Assembly (NCBI GenBank): GCA_964592645.1
Contig: CAZQFV010000025.1
Location: 1 to 55,894 of the forward strand
DNA: 55,894 nt
Source of the DNA: CAZQFV01 sp964592645
GTDB lineage: Bacteria > Chloroflexota > Chloroflexia > DTKN01
Direction of reading: 5' to 3'
In this document: piece by piece, positions 41,077-48,129 of the stretch
Position numbering within the stretch: position 1 is the stretch's first letter
How the letters are laid out: each line of letters starts with the position of its first letter
Program-made: the position numbers and the translations under genes
Notes under the pieces: generated by a model
Seen by the model: only the letters and a program-made list of their open reading frames with translations
Told to the model about the DNA's origin: nothing
Databases searched by the model: none

Positions 41077-42200
41077 GTGAAGAACAAGGACAGCCCTTCG
41101 CGCCGGAAGGAAAAGACGCCCCCACGGAAGTGACGCTGCCGCCCCTGGTCGCCGCGCCGCCGCACGCGGCCGCGCAGGAGGCCGCCGCCGAGGCCGCCCC
41201 GCCGGCCGCGCAGGAGGCCGCCGCCGAGGAGACGTTCGGCCGGCCGCGGAGCCTGCGCGACCTGAAGCCGGGCATGGTCCTGGAGGGCAAGGTGACCAGC
41301 GTGGCCATCTACGGCGTCTTTGTCGACATCGGCGTGGGCCGGGAAGGGCTGGTGCCCATCTCCCAACTCAGCGACCAGCCGGTGAGCAGCCCCACCGACG
41401 TGGTGCAGATCGGCGATATGGTCGCGGTGCGCGTGGTCAAGGTGGACCCGCGCAGCAAGCGCATCAGCCTGACCATGCGCGCGCCGGCCGCCGAGCGCCA
41501 GGTCGACGCCGCTAAGCTCGGCGCCCTGACCCCGGGCGTGATCGTCGAGGGCACGGTGACCAGCATGACCAAGTTCGGCGCCTTTGTGGACATCGGCGTG
41601 GGCCGCGACGGGCTGATCCCGCTGGCGCAGATAGCCCAGGGCAAGTCCGAGCCGCTGGAGGTGGGAGCGCAGGTGCGCGTGCGGGTGATGGACGTGGACA
41701 AGAGGACCAACCGCATCCGCCTGAGCATGCGCAACGTCTACGACACCGCGCAGATGGCCGCGCTCAATCCCGGGGCCATCGTCCGCGGCAAGATCGCCAG
41801 CCTGGCCCCCTTTGGCGCCTTTGTCGACCTGGGGGTGGGCAAAGACGGGCTGATCCATGTCTCGACCATGGGCGAGGGCGTCCGCCACCCGCGCGAGCTG
41901 CTGCAGGTCGGCGAGGAGGTGGACGTGCGGGTGGTGGAGGTGGACCCCGCCACCCAGCGGATCAGCCTGACCATGCAGCTCGAGGAAGAGTCGGCCGAGG
42001 AAGCATGGACCCCGCCGGAGGAAGAGGAAGAGGAGCTGCCGGAGGGCGAGGCCACGCTGGAAGACCTGGCGGCGCGCTTCGGCAAGATGCGCCCGGGTGG
42101 GCGGTCGGAGGCGGCCCGGGGGTCGGCCCGCGCCGAGCGCGAGAAGCGCGCGGTCCGCGACGCCCTGCGGCGGACGCTGGAAGGGTCCAAGGAAAAGTAG
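41073..42200 (+). CDS. S1-domain RNA-binding protein (three repeats)
   Basis: 375 residues. An Ala/Pro/Glu-rich N-terminus (1-55) is followed by three S1 OB-fold repeats: LKPGMVLEGKVTSVAIYGVF (about 65-135), LTPGVIVEGTVTSMTKFGAF (about 150-222) and LNPGAIVRGKIASLAPFGAF (about 232-305). Each ends in an RISLTM-type strand. An acidic then basic tail closes it. Similar to bacterial RpsA-like proteins with fewer repeats; likely binds mRNA or ribosomes. Start ATG 41073 overlaps the chelatase stop, after AGGAGGAAAT. Confidence 0.9.
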   Translation: MSEEQGQPFAPEGKDAPTEVTLPPLVAAPPHAAAQEAAAEAAPPAAQEAAAEETFGRPRSLRDLKPGMVLEGKVTSVAIYGVFVDIGVGREGLVPISQLSDQPVSSPTDVVQIGDMVAVRVVKVDPRSKRISLTMRAPAAERQVDAAKLGALTPGVIVEGTVTSMTKFGAFVDIGVGRDGLIPLAQIAQGKSEPLEVGAQVRVRVMDVDKRTNRIRLSMRNVYDTAQMAALNPGAIVRGKIASLAPFGAFVDLGVGKDGLIHVSTMGEGVRHPRELLQVGEEVDVRVVEVDPATQRISLTMQLEEESAEEAWTPPEEEEEELPEGEATLEDLAARFGKMRPGGRSEAARGSARAEREKRAVRDALRRTLEGSKEK

Positions 42201-42210
42201 GAGCCGTTCC

Positions 42211-43071
42211 GTGACGTTCTCGATCGTCGCGTATGACCCGCGCAACGGCGACCTGGGGGTGGCCGTACAGAGCAAGTTCCTGGCCGTGGGGGCGGCGGTG
42301 CCCTGGGCCCGCGCCGGGGTGGGGGCGATTGCCACGCAGGCCTGGGCCAACCTCTCCTACGGGACGCGCGGGCTGGAGCTGCTGGCGCGCGGGGCCGCCG
42401 CGCGCGAGGTCGTGGAGACGCTCACGGCCGAGGACGAGGGCCGGGCCCTGCGCCAGGTGGGCATCGTCGACGCCCAGGGGCGGGCCTTTTCCTACACCGG
42501 CGAGGAGTGCAGCGCCTGGGCCGGGCACATCGTCGGGCCGCATTTTGCCTGCCAGGGCAACATCCTGGTCGGCGGGGCGACGGTGCAGGCGATGGCGAAA
42601 GCCTTCCAGGAGATGCCGGGGGAACTGGCCGAGCGCCTGTTGGCGGCGCTCCTGGCCGGCCAGGCCGCCGGGGGCGACCGGCGCGGGCAGCAGTCGGCGG
42701 CGCTGCTGGTGGTGCGGGCCGGCGGCAGCTACGGCGGCTACAACGACCGCTACATCGACCTGCGGGTGGACGACCACCCGCAGCCGATCGTCGAACTGGG
42801 GCGCATCCTGGCCCTGCACCGTGTCTATTTCGAAAAGCCCCGCCCGGAAGACTATCTCCCGCTGGAGGGAGCGCTGCTGGCCGAGGTGCGGGCCTCCCTG
42901 GCCCGCATGGGGTACTACCGCGGGCCCCTGGAGGGGCCCTACGACGCGGCCACGGGCCAGGCCCTCTTCGACTATGCCGGGGTGGAGAACCTGGAGGAGC
43001 GGCTGCGCGAAGGCCCTTGGATCGACCCCGTAGTGCTCGATTTTTTGCGGCGTACGGGAGGCACGGCATGA
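42211..43071 (+). CDS. DUF1028 family protein with C-terminal peptidoglycan-binding-like domain
   Basis: 286 residues. Residues 1-200 match DUF1028, an Ntn-hydrolase-like fold: TFSIVAYDPRNGDLGVAVQS at the N-terminus, GAIATQAWANLSYGTRGLEL, FACQGNILVGGATVQAMAKA, RRGQQSAALLVVRAGGSYGG. The last 60 residues resemble a putative peptidoglycan-binding repeat (LARMGYYRGPLEGPYDAATG). Biochemical role unknown. Start GTG 42211 with AGGAG upstream; no ATG fits. The stop overlaps mobB (ATGA). Confidence 0.88.
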   Translation: MTFSIVAYDPRNGDLGVAVQSKFLAVGAAVPWARAGVGAIATQAWANLSYGTRGLELLARGAAAREVVETLTAEDEGRALRQVGIVDAQGRAFSYTGEECSAWAGHIVGPHFACQGNILVGGATVQAMAKAFQEMPGELAERLLAALLAGQAAGGDRRGQQSAALLVVRAGGSYGGYNDRYIDLRVDDHPQPIVELGRILALHRVYFEKPRPEDYLPLEGALLAEVRASLARMGYYRGPLEGPYDAATGQALFDYAGVENLEERLREGPWIDPVVLDFLRRTGGTA

Positions 43072-43712
43072 TCCCGCCCATCGTGCCCTTTGTCGGCAAG
43101 TCGGGCAGCGGCAAGACGACCTTCCTGGAGAGGCTCATCCCCGCGCTGGCCGCCCGCGGGCTGCGCGTCGCGGTGGTCAAGCACGACGTGCACGGCTTTG
43201 AGCTGGACCAGCCGGGCAAGGACACCTACCGCCTGCGGCGGGCCGGCGCCGCGCGGGTGGCCATCTCCGCCCCGCGGCAGTTCGCGCTGCTCGGGGAGGT
43301 GGAGGAGGAGTTGGAGCTGGAGGAGCTGGCAGCGCGCTACCTGGGCGACGTGGACCTTGTCCTGGCCGAGGGGTACAAGCGCAGCGCGCTGCCCAAGATC
43401 GAGGTCTGCCGCGCGGCGCGCAGCCGGGAGCTGCTCTGCGCGCCGGGGGAGCTGCTGGCCGTGGTCAGCGACCTGCGCTTCGAGGTGCCCTGCCCGCAGT
43501 TTGGGCTGGAGGATGTGGAGGGGGTGGCGGATCTGCTCGTCGACCTGGCGGGCAAGAGCCAGGCTGCTGCGCCCCTGGCCGCGCTCCGCGTCGACGGCCG
43601 CGAGGTCCCCATGAAGCCCTTTATCCAGGAGATGCTGGCCGGGGCGGTGCGCGGGATGCTCTCCGGGCTCCAAGACGCGGCCGGCCGGGACGTGGAGCTG
43701 CGCATCCGGTAG
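43068..43712 (+). CDS. mobB: MobB-like molybdopterin-guanine dinucleotide adaptor
   Basis: 214 residues. P-loop PFVGKSGSGKTTFLERLIPA, then VVKHDVHGFELDQPGKDT (a family hallmark), DVDLVLAEGYKRSALPKIEV, and a C-terminal extension (RVDGREVPMKPFIQEMLAGA). MobB binds GTP and assists MobA in building bis-MGD, the cofactor both FdhA enzymes need. The function therefore links this plus-strand operon to the formate systems, although its neighbours are unrelated. Start ATG 43068. Confidence 0.92.
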   Translation: MIPPIVPFVGKSGSGKTTFLERLIPALAARGLRVAVVKHDVHGFELDQPGKDTYRLRRAGAARVAISAPRQFALLGEVEEELELEELAARYLGDVDLVLAEGYKRSALPKIEVCRAARSRELLCAPGELLAVVSDLRFEVPCPQFGLEDVEGVADLLVDLAGKSQAAAPLAALRVDGREVPMKPFIQEMLAGAVRGMLSGLQDAAGRDVELRIR

Positions 43713-43786
43713 CCCCGCCGGATCGCGTTCGGGGCCGCTCCGCGGGGCGCCCGGAGCGGAGGGCGGCATATCAGGGGGAATGGGAC

Positions 43787-43844
43787 GTGACGGCAGACCC
43801 GCCCGGCGCGGCCATGCGGCCGGCCGCCCCCCTTTCGCCGTCAC
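43787..43844. terminator. Hairpin between convergent mobB and E1-like genes
   Basis: GTGACGGC at 43787-43794 pairs with GCCGTCAC at 43837-43844, enclosing further GGCC-rich self-complementary sequence. Candidate bidirectional terminator; no T-tract. Confidence 0.4.
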
Positions 43845-44680
43845 GGCGACCCGCAGACCGGGCAATCGGGCCGGCGCCGCACCAACCCCGTGCGGTCCGG
43901 AGCAATCCCCAGCGCATCCGCCTCGCGCCAGTTGAAGGGCGCGGCCCCCCTGGGCCAGCCCATCAGCGCCCGGTAGGCAAAGGTGAGAGCGAAAGCGGCG
44001 GCCAAGAGGCAGGTGGAGATGATCGCCGCCGCGCACGGCGCTTGGTGCTGCGGGTCCAGGTTGGGCAGGGCGCACCACAGGCAGGCGTCGTCCGCGGCCG
44101 GCCCCTGGAGAAAGCCCTGGACGCGCATCCCGTCCAGCGACAGCATCGTGAAGACCGCCGGGATATGCCGCCTCCGGGCCTCCTGTGCTGCCTGCAGCCG
44201 GCAGAGGTTGTTATCCACGCCGACGATCAGCAGGTCGGCCGGCAGGGCGAACCCCGCGGTGAACTCCTCGAAGTAGGCGGCCACGCCGGTAACCCGGAGG
44301 CCATCGGTGGCGTGCTCCCGCAGGTGCCGCGCCAGCCGCAGCGCCTTGGGCTCGCCCAGGTCGTCGGCGTAGTAGAGCTGCCGCGGCAGGTTGGTGCGCT
44401 CGACCAGGTCGGGGTCGACGATGGTCAGCGAGCGCGCCCCGCTGCGCACCAGCCCCAGGGCCGTCCAGCTGTTCAGCCCGCCGGCCCCCACCAGGACGAT
44501 CCGCGCCCCGGCCAGCGCTTGCTGGGAATGGCCGGGGATCTCCTTGTGGCGGGCAAAGATGTCGGCCTCCGCGGGGTGCCGGCGCGGCAACGGAGGCGCG
44601 CTGTAGCTCTCGGTCCGCGGCTCGGGCGAGAGCAGCGCGTCGGGCAAGTCATCATCCGCTGAGGCGGCAAAGCGTTCCAT
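43841..44680 (-). CDS. E1-like (ThiF/MoeB superfamily) activating enzyme
   Basis: 279 residues. ATP-binding Rossmann core: QQALAGARIVLVGAGGLNSW near residue 55, then TIVDPDLVERTNLPRQLYYA with the conserved Asp and Arg contacts. LIVGVDNNLCRLQAAQEARR follows, and a zinc site from CLWC (about residue 192) and CPVCG at the C-terminus. A candidate catalytic Cys lies in PCAAAIISTCLLAAAF. Enzymes of this type adenylate the C-terminal Gly of ubiquitin-like proteins. It is the last gene of an operon with a ubiquitin-like protein, E2-like protein and JAMM peptidase, which argues for conjugation rather than thiamine or molybdopterin synthesis. Start ATG 44680, overlapping the JAMM gene by 29 bases. Confidence 0.88.
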   Translation of the reverse strand: MERFAASADDDLPDALLSPEPRTESYSAPPLPRRHPAEADIFARHKEIPGHSQQALAGARIVLVGAGGLNSWTALGLVRSGARSLTIVDPDLVERTNLPRQLYYADDLGEPKALRLARHLREHATDGLRVTGVAAYFEEFTAGFALPADLLIVGVDNNLCRLQAAQEARRRHIPAVFTMLSLDGMRVQGFLQGPAADDACLWCALPNLDPQHQAPCAAAIISTCLLAAAFALTFAYRALMGWPRGAAPFNWREADALGIAPDRTGLVRRRPDCPVCGSP

Positions 44681-45488
44681 CTTGATCCTCCACATAGACC
44701 CCATCCCCGGCGACCTGGACCTCGACCCGGCCCGCTTCCACCGCCGTGCCCCAGAAGCGGACCCAGCCATCGGCGGCGAAGATGGCGCCGACCAGGTGGG
44801 GCGTATAGTCCCGGATCCAGTCCTGGTACTGTTCTTGGTCGAGGCTGCTCGGTCGGGTGGCCTCGCGGCCGCGCCCGGGATGCGAATGGATCCAGGCTGC
44901 CAGGTAGCTGTCGGAGAGGTCCATGGCGATGAGCGCGCGTCCCAGGCGCTGCGGGTCGGCCCGCACGTGGCCCTGGCTGCTGGCCCCGGTGACGTCGAAC
45001 AGGGCGCCCAGGTTGATCGTCCGGCCGCGCCGCCGGCCGTTGGCCACCAGCATCCGTTCGGCCGGGAACAGGGCGTGGTGGGCCTGGTAGAGCAGGTCGC
45101 TGGGCACCACCACGCGGCCGGCCGGGCCGCCGGGCCGCGGCGGCGCCAGGGCGATCCGGGCGTCGGCCGCCTGCAGCAGGTCCAGGACCCGCAGCAGCGT
45201 CCCGCGCTGCGCATAGTGTTCCCACGGCTCGGCCTGCAGCTCGGCCGCGACTTCCACGGAGCAGCGCCGGACCAGCGCCTGGGCGGCTTCCAATTCCAGC
45301 TCCGGCCGGCCGCCCAGGGTCACGAGGATCGCCGCCAGCCTCTCCAGGGCCCGTACGGTGGACTGCACAGGGCCCAGCGAAGCGGGCACCTCTACCAGGC
45401 GCCGGGCCAGCCGCCGGTACTCGCCCCGCAGCCGGCGGGCCAGCCAGCCCAGCGCCCGCCGAACGTCCCTCTCGGTCTTGATCGTCAT
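44652..45488 (-). CDS. JAMM/MPN+ (Mov34-type) deubiquitinase-like peptidase
   Basis: 278 residues. The C-terminal half has the JAMM zinc-peptidase motif: Glu in HHALFPAERMLVANG, then AAWIHSHPGRGREATRPSSL followed by Asp, that is E-xn-HxHP-xn-SxxD. The N-terminal 125 residues are helical and Leu/Arg-rich with no assigned domain. Predicted to trim the residue after Gly-Gly of the neighbouring ubiquitin-like protein and/or remove it from targets. Start ATG 45488, 26 bases after the E2-like stop. Confidence 0.87.
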   Translation of the reverse strand: MTIKTERDVRRALGWLARRLRGEYRRLARRLVEVPASLGPVQSTVRALERLAAILVTLGGRPELELEAAQALVRRCSVEVAAELQAEPWEHYAQRGTLLRVLDLLQAADARIALAPPRPGGPAGRVVVPSDLLYQAHHALFPAERMLVANGRRRGRTINLGALFDVTGASSQGHVRADPQRLGRALIAMDLSDSYLAAWIHSHPGRGREATRPSSLDQEQYQDWIRDYTPHLVGAIFAADGWVRFWGTAVEAGRVEVQVAGDGVYVEDQDGTLCRLSG

Positions 45489-45514
45489 GGGTTCCTCCTG
45501 CCAGCGGGGAGTCC

Positions 45515-46111
45515 TCAGGAGCCTCTCCGCCGGTGGGCCCCGTTGATTGCCTCGTCCAGTATCCTTTCAATATAGAGGATGGCCTCGTCCACGTTTTCGG
45601 CCGGGCGATGCCAATGGACGCGGAACCACCTCCCCGAGGTCAGTTGGAAGCAGGGCCCCTTTGGATGTCGGCCGATCTCCGGCGGTGGATCGGCGATGTA
45701 CGCCTGGACCTGCTTCCCGGCGATGATCACGCGCCCCGGAAAGCGGCGCTGCTGCACCAGCCGCCGGTCCAGGAGGCGATAGTACCCCGCGTAGACCGTG
45801 CCGCCCCTTTCGCGCCAGTGCTGCCAGCCCCGCTCGTCCCAGGCGCCGCGCGGCGGGGCCTGGACGACGGGGGCCGGTCCGGGGAGCGTTTTGGTGGGCG
45901 CGGCGGCGCGCGCCGGGCCGACGACCAGGACGCGGCGCACGGCCGGGCCGATCACCGGCGATTCGGCCCGGCCGCTCGCCGGCCGCCCGGCAGAGCGGGG
46001 TGGAAGCTCTGCCCGGTTCGACTTCCGGATCGGGTAGAATTTCCACCAGGCCCAGATGCCGGCCCAGGCGGCCAGCGCCAGGACGAGCGGGAGCAGAGTC
46101 TTTCCGTCCAT
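45515..46111 (-). CDS. Membrane-anchored E2-like protein (candidate)
   Basis: 198 residues. One N-terminal transmembrane helix (LLPLVLALAAWAGIWAWWKF, residues 6-25), then a basic/Pro-Ala linker to about residue 90. A small domain follows that resembles a minimal UBC (E2) fold: GYYRLLDRRLVQQRRFPGRV, strand AGKQVQAYIADPPPEIG, then HPKGPCFQLTSGRWFRVHWH with a single candidate active-site Cys, and a closing helix VDEAILYIERILDEAING. The order of strands, HPxxxC and C-terminal helix fits E2, but similarity is weak. The assignment rests mainly on position between the ubiquitin-like and JAMM/E1 genes. Start ATG 46111. Confidence 0.6.
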   Translation of the reverse strand: MDGKTLLPLVLALAAWAGIWAWWKFYPIRKSNRAELPPRSAGRPASGRAESPVIGPAVRRVLVVGPARAAAPTKTLPGPAPVVQAPPRGAWDERGWQHWRERGGTVYAGYYRLLDRRLVQQRRFPGRVIIAGKQVQAYIADPPPEIGRHPKGPCFQLTSGRWFRVHWHRPAENVDEAILYIERILDEAINGAHRRRGS

Positions 46112-46136
46112 GCTCTACCTCGCAGCGGCCCGCGGG

Positions 46137-46373
46137 TCAGGCCCCGCCGGCCTCCACGTCGGCCTTGGTGGCGTAGACCTTTTGCCCCTCGGCGACCGCC
46201 TCGTAGAGGTCGTCGGCGAAGCCAAAGGCGCCGCCGTCTGGGCGGGAGATCTGGAATCCGTCGAGGCCGAGCTTGCTCAGGACATCCCGGGGCTGCGTGC
46301 CGGGCAGGATCTGGATATCCTGGTACTCGCGCCGGCCCTCGGTCCCGGCTACAGCTACGACGATCTTTTTCAT
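46137..46373 (-). CDS. Ubiquitin-like beta-grasp protein ending Gly-Gly-Ala
   Basis: 78 residues, the size of ubiquitin. Predicted beta-grasp order: strand KKIVVAVAGTEG, strand REYQDIQILPG, helix TQPRDVLSKLGL, strands DGFQISRPDG and FGFADDLYEAVAEGQKVYAT. The tail is ADVEAGGA. Gly-Gly plus one extra residue is the expected precursor form for a ubiquitin-like modifier, which would be matured by the adjacent JAMM peptidase and activated by the E1-like enzyme. A short or unusual annotation pipeline could miss it. Start ATG 46373 with a GGGGGG-type ribosome-binding site. Confidence 0.8.
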   Translation of the reverse strand: MKKIVVAVAGTEGRREYQDIQILPGTQPRDVLSKLGLDGFQISRPDGGAFGFADDLYEAVAEGQKVYATKADVEAGGA

Positions 46374-46459
46374 CGCGTCCCCCCTTTATCCGATCCACCG
46401 GGCAGCTCCATCCAGCCGCCCCCGGGCAAATTCTCCTGGGGGATGGCCCAGGGAGCGTA

Positions 46460-47383
46460 TCAGCGGGTGCGCAGGATTGTCACCTTGGACTCGTCCACTC
46501 CACGGTCCGGGCGGCTGCCGGGGAGCGGCCCGGGCGGCCGGCCGGCCCCCAAGGGCGGGTGTCCCGGCCCGGCGGGGCCGCTCTCGTCGTTCGGCGTCAG
46601 CACGATCTGCGGCGCCTTTCCTTCCTGGCAGAGGGCGGCGGCCAGGTGCAGGAGGTAGGCGTCGTGGGCCACTCCTGGGCGCTGGCGCACGGCCTCCTCG
46701 ATGACCGGGCGCAGCCGCCGGGCCAGGGCGTCGCCCTGGATGTCCGCGGCCTTTTGGGCGACGCGGGCATCCCAGACGGGCGGCGTCGCCTTCAGGGCAG
46801 TGATGCTCACCCCGTGCTCCGGGCCGACGACGATCCCCAACAGCCGGGCGCGGGGCGCCAGGAGCTCATTGACCCGGCGGCGCAGTTGCTCGCGCCCCTC
46901 CGGGGAGAGCATCTCCTCGTGGGTCATCCCGCCGGCCGCGGTGACGGCGGCCTCGGTCAGGAAGGTCCTGATGATCGAGCCCCAGGCCTCCTCGGGCCAC
47001 GACAGGGCCTGGTAGCGGGAGGTGCGCGCGGCGGCGCGCAGGTCGCGGCGGTAGATCACCGTGAACTCGACATCGATGGGCACCCTGTCGGCCGTCAGCA
47101 GGTCGTGGAGGGAGATCTGGGTGGGCCGCTGCTGCAGGCTGATGGGCGGGCCCAGCCGGTCGACGATCGGGATCAGCAGGCACCAGGAGTCGGGGTCGAT
47201 GAAGCGCCGCAGGCGGCCGCACCGGTAGAGCACGCCGAGGCACTCTTCCGGCGGCCTGTAGAGGCAGAGGAGGACCGTGACCGCCAGGGCGAGCAGCGCC
47301 GGGATGAGCAGCCAGTGGACAAAGGCGCCGCCGACGAGGAGGAGCAAGGCCAGTGCGCCGATTGGGTATCCCGCTGGTTTCAT
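46460..47383 (-). CDS. SPFH/band-7 domain membrane protein
   Basis: 307 residues. Two adjacent N-terminal hydrophobic segments (IGALALLLLVGGAFVHWLLI, ALLALAVTVLLCLY), then an SPFH domain: EECLGVLYRCGRLRRFIDPD, RPTQISLHDLLTADRVPIDV, EFTVIYRRDLRAAARTSRYQ, and a helical coiled segment (AQKAADIQGDALARRLRPVI). The C-terminus is Pro/Gly-rich. SPFH proteins form large membrane-bound assemblies. First gene of the ubiquitin-like operon, so it may mark the membrane site or be a target. Start ATG 47383 with GGAGG upstream. Confidence 0.85.
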   Translation of the reverse strand: MKPAGYPIGALALLLLVGGAFVHWLLIPALLALAVTVLLCLYRPPEECLGVLYRCGRLRRFIDPDSWCLLIPIVDRLGPPISLQQRPTQISLHDLLTADRVPIDVEFTVIYRRDLRAAARTSRYQALSWPEEAWGSIIRTFLTEAAVTAAGGMTHEEMLSPEGREQLRRRVNELLAPRARLLGIVVGPEHGVSITALKATPPVWDARVAQKAADIQGDALARRLRPVIEEAVRQRPGVAHDAYLLHLAAALCQEGKAPQIVLTPNDESGPAGPGHPPLGAGRPPGPLPGSRPDRGVDESKVTILRTR

Positions 47384-47466
47384 CGCCGACCCTCCTTTTC
47401 CTGGGGCCGTCCGGCCGGTGCCGGGAGCGGCGCCCGCGCAGGAGATCAACTTTTGATGATAGTAGA

Positions 47467-47482
47467 TATATTCATTATATTC
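47467..47482. promoter_or_regulatory. Candidate operator in the SPFH operon leader
   Basis: TATATTCATTATATTC, just downstream of the -10 box. Its core (TATATTCA-T/C-TAT) recurs in the leader of the MerR-like gene (49888-49902), in an otherwise GC-rich background. Confidence 0.4.
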
Positions 47483-47493
47483 TCTATGTACAG

Positions 47494-47522
47494 ATTTTAC
47501 CACAATGCCGAGCCGTTGTCAA
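47494..47522 (-). promoter_or_regulatory. Promoter of the ubiquitin-like operon
   Basis: TTGACA, 17-base spacer, TAAAAT on the minus strand; start near 47487, leader about 104 bases. The remaining 47523-47724 gap has no gene; it contains a CCGGCG-TG-CGCCGG dyad (47691-47704) after the response-regulator stop. Confidence 0.8.
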
Positions 47523-47724
47523 ATTTTTCCCCGGCGGGCCTGGCAGAAGCCCGGGGGCCGGCCGGACGCGCCGGCAGTTTTACGCACCATTCAGCCTTGG
47601 CTTGGGGAAATTGGGCGTTGGGTGCGGCAAGGCCGCCGCCCATGGCAATTTACGACAAGTGGTAGCAATTTGGGGAAGGTTGAGGGGGACCGGCGTGCGC
47701 CGGCTTGAGGAATTCAGGGGGAGA

Positions 47725-48129
47725 TCAAGGGGGATCGGTGCCCAGCACCGCCTCCACGCGCTCCTTCAGCTCCGATGGGCGCACCGGCTTGCGGATAATG
47801 TCGACCACGTCGAGCTTCCTCACGCGCTTCCTGACCTCGTTGCTGGTGACCACGGTCAGCACGATAACCGGCAGGCGCACATTGTGCTTCTCGCGCAGTT
47901 CGCGCAGCAGCGTCTCCCCGGGATAGTTTCCCAGCTCGCGCGCGTCCTGTCCGGGCGGCAGGAGCATGTCGAGCAGGATCAGGTCGGCGCGGCGAATCTG
48001 GTCGATCGCCTGCAGGGCCTCGGAGACGGTGTGCAGGCGGATAAAGCGGTGCCCGGCGCGTTCCAACGGGCGGACCACGGGGTCGATAATGTCGGTATCG
48101 TCCTCGATCCAGGCGATCGTCTTAGGCAT
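47725..48129 (-). CDS. Response regulator (receiver only)
   Basis: 134 residues, one CheY-like domain: TIAWIEDDTDIIDPVVRPLE, ADLILLDMLLPPGQDAREL with the phospho-Asp, PVIVLTVVTSNEVR, and DIIRKPVRPSELKERV with the conserved Lys. There is no DNA-binding domain. It overlaps the kinase stop by 8 bases, so it is its natural partner. Start ATG 48129. Confidence 0.9.
   Translation of the reverse strand: MPKTIAWIEDDTDIIDPVVRPLERAGHRFIRLHTVSEALQAIDQIRRADLILLDMLLPPGQDARELGNYPGETLLRELREKHNVRLPVIVLTVVTSNEVRKRVRKLDVVDIIRKPVRPSELKERVEAVLGTDPP

Noticed and set aside
43841..44680. E1-like gene as thiF or moeB for thiamine or molybdopterin
   Set aside because: No thiamine or moa genes adjoin, whereas a Ubl, JAMM and E2-like gene do.
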